64,000 nt of DNA from Rhynchopus euleeides (Eukaryota > Euglenozoa > Diplonemea > Diplonemida > Diplonemidae): the NCBI GenBank assembly GCA_963210315.1, contig OY723287.1:1178001-1242000 (forward strand). The letters are read 5' to 3'. Position numbers and translations under genes: made by a program. Of the stretch, positions 40,749 through 49,276 are shown one piece after another. The notes under the pieces are model-generated. The model saw only the letters and a program-made list of their open reading frames with translations. It searched no databases and had not been told where the DNA came from. Position 1 is the first letter of the stretch. Every line of letters starts with the position of its first letter.

Positions 40749-40857
40749 GGGGGCCCTCGCTACGCGTCACTGTGAGTCACGAGTCGTCAGTTTTCAGCCA
40801 AACATGGCTGACTCCTCACTTTTTCTCACTCAGTCACACTTGGTAGCGAGGGCCCCC
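40749..40857. mobile_element. MITE, G5-CCCTCGC family (copy 2), TSD ctt
   Basis: A 109 bp element flanked by ctt (40746-40748, 40858-40860). The sequence AAAATCCTTAGAAAAAAAT at 40886-40904 is a nearby relative of its empty site. Confidence 0.95.
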
Positions 40858-41262
40858 CTTAGAAAAAAATAAATTTCCCCTCCTAAAAATCCTTAGAAAA
40901 AAATCGAGAAATTTCGGAGAGTGTATTCCGTATTCCATGTTAGGAGCAAGCCTGCCCACAGCCTGGTTTTTTTTTAACCCTCACCCACGCCTCCCCCCTC
41001 GACCACAACTCTCATCTGTCATGTATTCCGGATTCTGTATTTTTGAGGTCCTTTTCTTCCTGCTGCTTTCCGTCGGCGCCCCTCTTTTCGCAGGGCACAC
41101 ACACCCATCAAGGGGGCTACGTTTCCCCCGCTCCCACCACCACCCCCCCTCCCCCTTCCGTTTACGACGGGGAGATGTACTTTCTTTGGTTTGGTTTCGA
41201 CTCCCGACCCCACCCCCCCCCCCCCCCCTAGGCATGGGCCCCCAAACATATTTTTCATAAAC

Positions 41263-41371
41263 GGGGGCCCTCGCTACGCGTCACTGTGAGTCACGAGTCG
41301 TCAGTTTTCAGCCAAACATGGCTGACTCCTCACTTTTTCTCACTCAGTCACACTTGGTAGCGAGGGCCCCC
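41263..41371. mobile_element. MITE, G5-CCCTCGC family (copy 3, type A), TSD aac
   Basis: A 109 bp element flanked by aac (41260-41262, 41372-41374); the interior is nearly identical to the copies at 40749 and 44450. Confidence 0.95.
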
Positions 41372-41405
41372 AACATATATTTTTGCCAAAAATATGTTTC
41401 ATTTT

Positions 41406-41514
41406 GGGGGCCCTCGCTACCAGTCACAGCTCGTCACAGCTCGTCAGTCAGTGAGGGGAAGTGGGCCGGAGCTCACTTTTTCTCACTCAGTCACATCTGG
41501 TAGCGAGGGCCCCC
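41406..41514. mobile_element. MITE, G5-CCCTCGC family (copy 4, type B), no TSD
   Basis: 109 bp with intact ends, but the flanks are ttt and gga, so no duplication remains. The interior is of type B (CACAGCTCGTCACAGCTCGT). The missing duplication suggests exchange between neighbouring copies. Confidence 0.9.
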
Positions 41515-41586
41515 GGAAATATTTTGAAAATATTTCGAAAATATTTTTATATTTCGGAAATATTTTGAAAATATTCCAAACATAAA

Positions 41587-41695
41587 GGGGGCCCTCGCTA
41601 CGAGTCACTGTGAGTCACGAGTCGTCAGTTGTCAGCCAAACATGGCTGACTTCTCACTTTTTCTCACTCAGTCACACTTGGTAGCGAGGGCCCCC
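41587..41695. mobile_element. MITE, G5-CCCTCGC family (copy 5, type A), TSD aaa
   Basis: A 109 bp element flanked by aaa on both sides; type A interior. Confidence 0.93.
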
Positions 41696-41714
41696 AAAAA
41701 AATATTTTCAAAAA

Positions 41715-41823
41715 GGGGGCCCTCGCTACCAGTCACAGCTCGTCACAGCTCGTCAGTCAGTGAGGGGAAGTGGGCCGGAGCTCACTTTTTCTCACTCAGT
41801 CACATCTGGTAGCGAGGGCCCCC
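41715..41823. mobile_element. MITE, G5-CCCTCGC family (copy 6, type B), TSD aaa
   Basis: 109 bp, type B interior nearly identical to copy 4, flanked by aaa on both sides. Confidence 0.93.
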
Positions 41824-42837
41824 AAATATAAAAATATGTTGGAAAAAACCTTCCTAAGGAGGGTGTCCGGTACTCCGGATTTTCCTGATTTTTCCCGATT
41901 TTCCGAAAGTTTTGCCACTGGTTGACACAAGGGCAAATTTCGAGCAAAATCCGAAAATCAGGAAAAATCGGGAAAAATCAGGAAATCCAGGGGGGGCCAC
42001 CGGAGACCCTCCCCGAAAAAATCCGATTTTTTTGGGTCGAAAAAAAATTTTTTTTCCGACCCGAAAATCTGTATCTGCGGACTGCCACACTCTGAAAAAC
42101 CGAAAAATTTCCGAAAAAATCGAAAATTTTGGCCTTTCCTGGCCTGTGTGGTCCCAAAGGGCCCAGGTTGCCCGGTTTTTCTCCCAAAAACACTCCAAAA
42201 ATTTTTCCGCCGCCCTTCGGCGGCGTCGTCGTTTCACTCTGTACTAAGGACGTCGGTAAAGCCGAGCCCTTTGTACAACCGTTTCTCTCTGACTTCTGTC
42301 TGTCTGTCCTGTGTGCCATCAGTGTGTCCCCGTTCCAGTGATTCCGCCTCATCCCATTGAGTGTCTCTCAGTTCTGCTCGTTCTGACAGTGGAGGTGGTC
42401 TCCTGCGACTGCGTCGGTTTCTTGGCTGCCCCGTGTCTGCAGTTCCACTTGTGTCATGGACTCGTTGTGGTTACTGGTGCTCTGCAATATTTTCGCTGCT
42501 GCTCGTTAGTTCCGTCCCGTTTCATTCCCAGCTGCTCAGGGAGAGCTGCCCTGTGTTTGCCGCAAAGGGCGCTGCTGATCCTTGTTCCTCATCGCGTTGT
42601 GACTCCCATTCAGCCTGGCGGGGCAGTCTTCAGCGTTCAAACTACCTGATAGTTCCCGAAGTTCGCGGATTCCGCCGCTCATCTTGCACCATATGGGCAC
42701 CAAGCCGGAACACCCTTTTTTTTTGCCATTTTTTCAAAAAATCCCCCAAAATTTTCCAATTTTTTCAAAAATTTCCTAAATTTAGGACACCCGCCACCGA
42801 GGAAGGCTCCAACCCTGCGCAAGCACCAGCCACCTCG

Positions 42838-43191
42838 ATGTCGTCGCAGCCGAAGCGGAAGCGGGAGTCGGCATCGCCGCAGCGTGGTCAGGAGATGGAT
42901 GAGGACGACGGGGCCACGACGGTGGGGGAGTGGGAGGAGCAGTTCTGCCCCGACGTGCACCGACCGCAGGAGGAGCAGGAGGCGGCGCTCCGGGCCATTC
43001 AGGCTTGGTGGGCCGAGTTGGGGGATGACAAGGCCTCACAGGCGGAGGCGTACAACGTGGTCTGTTGTCGTCTGAGGGCGCGGGCAGGCAAGCGGGCGCG
43101 GGCGAGCCGGCCAGGGGCGCGGGGGTCTTCGCAGCGGAGTTCCCAGGGGTCCCAGAGCCAGGGGAGTAGGGCCGCCAGGGGAGCGAGATAG
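42838..43191 (+). CDS. Small charged protein encoded within the 1.8 kb element
   Basis: A 117-residue frame from ATG 42838, MSSQPKRKRESASPQRGQEM; the frame is open further upstream but that part reads as AT-rich junk. Residues 1-30 are basic then acidic (MDEDDGATTVGEWEEQFCP), the middle is helical (EEQEAALRAIQAWWAELGDD), and the tail is Arg/Ser/Gly-rich. It resembles a small nuclear or DNA-binding accessory protein, or the C-terminal remnant of a transposon protein; no family is recognised. The codon use is GC-rich like host genes and unlike the AT-rich flanks. A long C/T tract follows the stop, as after the hAT transposase stop. Confidence 0.4.
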   Translation: MSSQPKRKRESASPQRGQEMDEDDGATTVGEWEEQFCPDVHRPQEEQEAALRAIQAWWAELGDDKASQAEAYNVVCCRLRARAGKRARASRPGARGSSQRSSQGSQSQGSRAARGAR

Positions 43192-43508
43192 CCGTAGGTC
43201 GGCTCCCCCCCCCCCCTACCCCCCTCTTTCCTTTCGCCCCTCCCCCCCCCCCCCCCTCCCGTTCCCCACCCCCGTGCCCCCTTCCCCTTTCTTCCGGTGA
43301 ATGCGCCAGCGGAGTCGGTCCACGCCCTCGCTGTCAGTCGCTTTCGCCTCTCCCCCCCTGCCCCCCCCCCCCCTTTACCTCGCCCCCTTTTCCCCTCACC
43401 AGCGGGCTGCCCCTTGTGAATGGTAGACTTACCTACAGCCCCTTGTTCATGCCGCCAGCACGGAGCCCCACGCAGCTCAACCCCGGCCAGTGCGCGGTTT
43501 GTTTGCCC

Positions 43509-43655
43509 TAGAGCTTTGTTGTTCGTGTAGTTCATGTTACAGTGCTAAGAGCCCGTAGAAGCAAAAGTAGAACCTGCTGCGCTAGCCCCACCAAGCAGCC
43601 ACAGTACGACAGGACGCGCGCAGGCACCGGGCCCCAAAAAAAAAAAAAAAAAAAA
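43509..43655 (+). repeat. Shared 3' module copy 2, ending in 20 A
   Basis: 43509-43634 matches 15158-15283. Here it runs directly into an A20 tract (43636-43655), as expected if it is the 3' end of a polyadenylated transcript copied back into DNA. Confidence 0.8.
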
Positions 43656-43669
43656 GGACACCCTCCTAA

Positions 43670-44449
43670 TCCGGCGATTTATAGGGGGACCCTTTTCGAA
43701 TTTTTTTTTGGGGAAGGGGTAAATTGAACGTTTTTGGCCATTTGAAGCCACTGCGAGCATTCCCGGGCCTCGGAAATCAGATTTTTGCCCCTGAACTGCG
43801 GTACCGGTCCGGACGAAAATCCGAAAAATTCGCGCCAAAAAATGACCCCCAAAGCTGCGGTCTGGGTCCAAAGGATTTGTGCCAAGGGCCGTTATGGACA
43901 CCCCGTAAACCCTTCTGGGACCAAAAAGTGCACGAAAGGGGTTAAAACGGCCTAATTCGTTGATTTGTTGCATTTCCCAGCCAAAAATCGATTTTTTGGC
44001 TTGGCGAGTAGTTGGCGAAAATCGCGAAAAATCCCAAAAATATCGATTTTTCACAGAGGCCCAAAAACGTGTTCCTGGGTGGAAAATGGGACCAAAAACC
44101 GGGTTCTGGCCATTTCTGGGTGGTTTTTCGGGGTTTCCAGACAATGTTCGCCATTTTTCTGCCCGAAACCCCAGCCTGCTTGCATACACGTTAAGTCGAA
44201 TAAATTAGACATAAGCAGAAGAGCAACATCATCATGTTCGTGAGAATGTCACCCCCCAAGCGGAGGCCGAGGGTGACATTCTCTCGGGGTACCCTAGGTA
44301 AGTCTAATAAACTAGACATAACCAGAAGACCAACATCATCATGTTCGTGCTAGCACTTTGTGCGCCAAAAAACAGGTTACGCTCTTCATTTGGCTGCGTT
44401 CAACGAAAAAAAGACACTTCTTTCTGGAGTTTAGCTAGCACGATTCAGT
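43670..44449. other. Gene-free spacer with a duplicated hairpin segment
   Basis: 43670-44190 is AT-rich DNA full of CCAAAAA/TTTTTGG inverted motifs with no convincing gene. 44191-44240 and 44299-44351 are direct repeats (shared ACATCATCATGTTCGTG) that enclose a perfect 13 bp hairpin, GAGAATGTCACCC/GGGTGACATTCTC. Confidence 0.5.
44191..44351. repeat. Direct repeat pair around a 13 bp hairpin
   Basis: Two copies of a roughly 50 bp segment (TTAGACATAAGCAGAAGA and TAGACATAACCAGAAGA versions), 108 bp apart, with the inverted pair GAGAATGTCACCC (44246) and GGGTGACATTCTC between them. Confidence 0.75.
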
Positions 44450-44558
44450 GGGGGCCCTCGCTACGCGTCACTGTGAGTCACGAGTCGTCAGTTTTCAGCC
44501 AAACATGGCTGACTCCTCACTTTTTCTCACTCAGTCACACTTGGTAGCGAGGGCCCCC
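44450..44558. mobile_element. MITE, G5-CCCTCGC family (copy 7), TSD agt
   Basis: A 109 bp element flanked by agt (44447-44449, 44559-44561); the interior is nearly identical to copies 2 and 3. Confidence 0.95.
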
Positions 44559-45984
44559 AGTTGGTCAAATCATTTGTCTGGTTTCTTCTGCCCCCCACCC
44601 CCGTGCAAGGTCATGTGCCCCATCCCATCGCTTGTTGTCTTGATTGCAGGGCTCCGCACTTTTTTGCTGTGCATGCTTGCGCTTCTCGCCTCCACACACC
44701 ACCCTGGGGGGAGGGACAGAGGGCGGAGGGGGCTACACACTTACACAACCGATTCGGTCAAACAATGCCACGTCATCCCCATTGGGGTCCTGGACCGCGG
44801 CGTCTCTCCCAGCGAATTGGTGTCGTCATCAGGCAGGCTAAGTAGTTGTCTACACAGGACATTGGTTTTAAGGGGGTCTGAGTTCTGCGGAACTGGCTTC
44901 AAGGGACGCCCCCTCGTAATGACTGGGTGGATGGAGCCAAGTAATACCAGGTGGTCGGACACCGGAACTCTCGGCATTTATTAGTCGCGGGAACTGTGTC
45001 CGTGTGGTCGGGTGTGACCCCTTCCGATTCCACTGATTCCACTCTTGAACATGTAGTGTTGAAAGATACTTGGTGTTCTGATGTTTTACAGGGTACTTGA
45101 CAAAGGAAAGAGGGTGGTCAGTCTTGTGATCCACCCTGAATCCTTCCTGTGAGCAGCAGATCCACAACACCTCGACTTCTTTCAGCGGCTGTATTGATAT
45201 TGCCTGACACAGCAAACATGATTCAATTGGAGGAACAAGCCTCGTACACCAGCGGCCCAAAAGGTGGATTTCATGTATGGTTTTAGGATTTCCCTTACTA
45301 CTGATGGTGTAGAGACTACAAAGCCTGACCTGATGACGCCGCCATGAACCTGGGAGACACGCCGCGTGAGAAGGGACCTCGGTGCGGGGTGGCGTGAAGA
45401 TCCTGCCTGAGTGCCCTCGTCGGGACCCGCGGTAAACCGTGGCGTTCCCCCCGAGGCAAGTCCAGGACGAAGGTTGCAGATAACCGCTGCACCTCTTCGT
45501 CCGAAAGGAGCTCACAGGATAGGGGAACTGCCCACACCCCACTCACGACAGTGTATCCGAAAGGTGCACTGCGCGTGTGGTGGCGGTGTCGGGTCCAGAC
45601 CCACCTCGTTCCCCCATGCCCGTCAGTTGTTGCCCCTCCAGGGGTGGCTGCTGTCTGGCATGGGGGGCGCCCTCCCTGCCTTGCAAGGAAAAATGTAGAA
45701 CGGCATGCTGCCCGTTCATGCATGCTGCTAAATGTGAGATTTTTGGGCCAAATTTCGGAATCCCAATACATTTTTTTTGGGGGCGAGTTTGTTAGGAAAA
45801 TGGGGGTGGCACAGTGTCGTTCTTCCACACAAGAGGGTCGTTTTTGGCATCAACGGTTCAAACTCTCTTCACGGCGACCCTACTCAAATTTTTTTGAGTT
45901 ATTGGGGGCCATTTACTGTGCGTCAAAGTGTCGACGATTGGCCACCTTTGGTGCCGTGGCTGGTGGGTGGCCATGGGCACACGC

Positions 45985-46210
45985 TACAAGGGGGGTCTGG
46001 GGGGCAGAGCCCCCCAGCCGCCGGAGGCCACGGTAGTGAACATCTGTTCATTGTGGGCGTAGATTCTGTGTGAGTTGGCTGCGTCCTCCTGAGGCCTGAG
46101 GCTACTGGAGTGGTTGGATTCCCTGACTTGATGGGTATCGAAGGGCTCCAGGGGGGTCTGGGGGGCGGAGCCCCCCAGCCGCCGGAGGCCACGGTAGCGA
46201 GCATATGTTC
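45985..46210 (+). repeat. G-hairpin composite repeat, two cores
   Basis: Cores at about 45985-46048 and 46150-46210 with the same intervening roughly 100 bp as the composites at 2303 (inverted) and 58565. Downstream sequence (CTTCGACGTCGAC, GTCGAACCAGTGTA) is also shared with 58830-58900. Confidence 0.85.
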
Positions 46211-46496
46211 CTGCAAAACCTTCGACGTCGACAGTCGAACCAGTGTAGCCGGGTTGCCGCTTTTTTATGGGGGGTGGAAACCCAAAATCACCGGGTCGAC
46301 GGCCGACGCTTAGCGACATGCCTGCCACCGGGTGGGTGGGTGGGTGGGGGGGCTGCGCCCACCCACCCCCACCCACCCAATCTCGCCCCCAAAAAAAATG
46401 CACATATCTCGCCACCAAAAAAAATGCGAGGACCCCGAAAGTCCCAATCCCAATATCATTTAGCAGCAAGCATGTGCCCGTTTCTTCATTTTTTTT

Positions 46497-46615
46497 TTCC
46501 ACGTATCCGTCAGGTGGACCACCGGGTGGGGAGAGATCCGGTGTGAGGCACTTGGGTCCGTCCAGGTGGGCAGGGGGAACCTGGGGGCGGGGGGCCTCAA
46601 AACCCGTCTACCAGT
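46497..46615 (+). repeat. Dispersed repeat shared with 31605-31724
   Basis: Inverse partner of 31605-31724, at roughly 85-90% identity by eye. It lies about 400 bases beyond the retrotransposon's last codon. Confidence 0.65.
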
Positions 46616-47007
46616 GCCGCTTCTAATCTCGTCGGTCTTGTCCCAACCACCACCAGCTAGCCCAGAACGCCCTGACGCTGCGACCTCGTCGATTTTTCCG
46701 TTTCGCCCATCCGCCCAACTCCGCCAACCCAACCAGCCCTACCCTTTCTCCCAGTCAGGGCGGTACTCACACGAGCGGCAAAGCGCTGGGGGAGGGGGGG
46801 GGGACATCAATAGGGGAGGGGAGGGGAGGGGGGAGGAAGGGGGGGGGGTTATGTTGTTTCTAACCCAGACCTGCTGTGCAGAGCCCGGGGGAGGGGGTGG
46901 CCAGCCCCTGTCTAACCATTCACAACGGCCACCTGCACACATCTATGAAAGGGGGGGGGAAGGTCCCGGGGGGGGGGGGGGTGGTGGGGGTGGGGACGCT
47001 GCTCCGC

Positions 47008-47685
47008 CTACTCGCCTCGCTCCACCTCCGTCTGCAGCTTGCGCATGTAGACGCGCAGGCTGACCCCCGGCTCCCTCGTCTGGTTCCCGGGCTCGGCCTG
47101 CGCGCCCCCTTGCAGGATGCGCGCCTGCAGCCACTCCGCCGCTACGTCACCTGCCACCCTGGGCGAGAGGGGGCAAAGGCCATAGCTGGGGTGGAAGCAG
47201 TGCCTCCACGCCTCGACGGTGCGGGGGATGGCTCCTCCCATCGAGACGCAGGGGGCCATGCCGCGGGCCCGCGCTACCACCCCCTCGGCCCAGACACGGG
47301 ACGCCGCAAGCTCCTGCAGAGCGGGGATGTTCGCCGCGGGCGTCTCGTCGTCCCCGTAGGCGTCGATGGCCTGGAGGTCGTCCTCGGGCTCCCACACGTT
47401 CGCCGGGTCGTCGTCGAACTCCATGGGGCCCGCCGCGTCACCCTGACGCAGCTCCTCCAGGCGTCTCGAGGACGCGGCCGTCCGGCTGCGGCGCTGCCCG
47501 TCCCGGCGGGCCTGCGCGGCGTTGCGCATCATCGTCGCAGCAACCCCCTGGATCCCGCCAGCCCCACCGGGGGCTGTTCCGCCAGAGGTGCCAGAGGGGG
47601 CTGTGTTGAAGGTGTGGGAGCCTCCGCCCTGGCGGCGCCGCGCGGCCTGAGCGGGGCCAGACGGCTGGGCGCCTGCGCCAGCCGT
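47008..47685 (-). pseudogene. C-terminal part of the retrotransposon protein
   Basis: About 225 residues in the same frame as the main part on the far side of the inserted element. It repeats the motif GGGSxTxNTAPSG seen twice at the end of the main part (here GGGSHTFNTAPSG), then has a mixed-charge region (MEFDDDPANVWEPEDDLQAI) and ends YMRKLQTEVERGE. No fold is recognised. It is separated from its parent frame only by the 1586 bp insertion. Confidence 0.7.
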
Positions 47686-48254
47686 CTACTTGAGGGGTCA
47701 TCAAATATGTCCAGTTGAGGGGGATTTAACTTGGCTGAAAAAATCGGATATTATGTCCAGTTGAGGGGTAAACACCAGTTCCAGAATTGCTGAAATGATG
47801 TCCAGTTGAGGGGTAAGTGACTCTGGCTGAAAAAGTGGGATATTATGTCCAGTTGAGGGGGATTTGACGTTTTCACCTAAAAAAGTGTGAGAATGGGGAA
47901 TTGAACTTCCTCAGGCAAAAAACCCACTTTTGCAATCCCACCACGAACCACTCTGCCAAGCTGGAGCGGGATAATATGTCTAGTTGAGGGGTATTAGACA
48001 AGGCACTCTCAACCAAAATAAAGAGAAAAGACGTGTAATGTGTCTACTTGAGGGGTGTAAGGGATTTTCAACTACAACCAGTTGACGTAAGAAGTACTGA
48101 GCTGCAGTGTGGGACCCACCCTACGAAACCTACGAGCCCCCGCCCCAGCCCCACGCCCCCATCCACGTTGGTCAGGAAGATGTCTGCGGGTTTGCAGGTT
48201 TGCGGGTTTGGGAAAATGGTTCGTGTGCAGGCTCTGTGGGTGCAAGATTGTGAC

Positions 48255-48389
48255 GTGCTGCAGGACGCGGTTTGGCAGCGGCAGCGGCGGGGGCGGTCGC
48301 CCCACTCCGCTGCGCGGGCGCTTCGCGCCCGCTCGCTCCGCGGGCTCCCGCCCCCGCCGCTGCCGCTGCCAAACCGCGTCCTGCAGCAC
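48255..48389. repeat. Large perfect palindrome (42 bp arms)
   Basis: The left arm 48255-48296 (starting GTGCTGCAGGACGCGG) is the exact inverse of 48348-48389. The 51-base loop itself contains the stem GCGGGCGC/GCGCCCGC. The whole can form a 135 bp cruciform. Confidence 0.95.
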
Positions 48390-48441
48390 GGGACAATCAA
48401 CCCCCCAACAGGTAGCAGGGGGATTCAGCATCAGTTCCTGC

Positions 48442-48837
48442 GCCATTGCTACCACAAATCCATGCGGGTTTGCGGGTGTGCGGGTTCGCGGGTTTGCGGG
48501 TTTGCTACCCTCAATCCACGGTGGTACCGGAAATCCATGCGGGTTTTCGGGTTTCTGCGCCATTGCTACCGGAAATCCATGCGGGTTTGCGGGTGTGCGG
48601 GTTTGCGGGTTTGCCAGCGTTGCTACCCTCAATCCACGGTGGTACCGGAAATCCATGCGGGTTTTCGGGTTTCTGCGCCATTGCTACCGGAAATCCGTGC
48701 GGGTTTGCGGGTGTGCGGGTTCGCGGGTTTGCCAGCGTTGCTACCCTCAATCCACGGTGGTACCGGAAATCCATGCGGGTTTTCGGGTTTCTGCGCCATT
48801 GCTACCGGAAATGTTTGCGGGTTTTCGGGTTTCTGCG
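48442..48837. repeat. Tandem repeat, about 118 bp unit, 3.3 copies
   Basis: Each unit contains CCATTGCTACCGGAAATCC, runs of GCGGGTTTGCGGGTGT, and CTCAATCCACGGTGGTACC. Within the unit the segment GGAAATCCATGCGGGTTT is itself repeated. Frames across it are repeat shadows. Confidence 0.9.
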
Positions 48838-49276
48838 CAGGCGGTACCTAAAATTCCCCCAGCCACTTTGGGTCCAAATATGTCCAGTTGAGGGGTATAA
48901 GGGAAATTGAGCCCCCACAGGCCCAGGCCAAAAGGGGTATAATATGTCCAGTTGAGGGGTATGAGGGATTTCCTCCCAAAACTGGTTTGGCCGGGAATCA
49001 CCTTCCTGGTCACCAAACCACGAAATTGGACAAGTAGCAGGTCTCGTGAGATGATGAGGGTGCCAAGTTCCGGTGTTCCGGGCCAAAAAAAAATTCACCC
49101 AGAAATATTTTTGGCCTGGTAAACGATTCAGAAATTTCAGATTTTACCGTGTCACACATGTCCAGTTGAGGGGTTTTTTGAAAAATCCCTGTTACCCCTC
49201 AACTGGACACATTCTCCCCCATTTTCACAGATGTCATATCCCCCTCAACTGGACATATTTGGTGACCCCTCAACTA

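Larger units (their letters stand above)
41858..43666 (+). mobile_element. Candidate 1.8 kb DNA element with 11 bp inverted ends and TAA duplication
   Basis: GGAGGGTGTCC at 41858-41868 and its exact inverse GGACACCCTCC at 43656-43666 are each flanked outside by taa (41855-41857, 43667-43669). A 3 bp TAA duplication fits the PIF/Harbinger preference (TWA). Inside are AT-rich subterminal palindromes (41880-41985), one open frame (42838-43191) and, just inside the right end, the shared 3' module followed by 20 A. The short inverted ends could still be coincidence. Confidence 0.5.
44562..47007. other. Gene-free spacer with repeats, 3' of the retrotransposon
   Basis: It holds a G-hairpin composite (45985-46210), a hairpin (GAACGGCA/TGCTGCCCGTTC near 45697) also present at 52193, the dispersed repeat 46497-46615, and G/C homopolymer DNA at 46780-46990. 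The last part contains TTGTGAATGGTTAGAC on the minus strand, also present after the ORF at 43.4 kb. Minus-strand frames at 44868-45542 and 45316-45828 have no recognisable family. Confidence 0.45.
47689..49274. mobile_element. 1586 bp TA-flanked element with about 40 bp inverted ends, inserted in the retrotransposon
   Basis: The ends read inward are CTTGAGGGGTCATCAAATAT and GTTGAGGGGTCACCAAATAT, and both go on with GTCCAGTTGAGGGGGAT; identity is about 38/40. TA lies just outside each end (47687-47688, 49275-49276), the duplication of Tc1/mariner-type elements. The interior carries a dozen or so copies of the motif GTCCAGTTGAGGGG (direct on the left and centre, inverted at the right end), a 42 bp-arm palindrome (48255-48389) and about 118 bp tandem repeats (48442-48837). 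No transposase frame is present, so it is non-autonomous. Confidence 0.85.

Noticed and set aside
44868-45828. Two overlapping minus-strand frames of 224 and 170 codons
   Set aside because: No motif, and they overlap in different frames. The shared ERAACRS piece comes from the hairpin that also occurs at 52193.
48442-48837. Regularly spaced repeats that could be taken for a CRISPR array
   Set aside because: Units of about 118 bp are wholly repeated, with no unique spacers, in a eukaryotic transposon.
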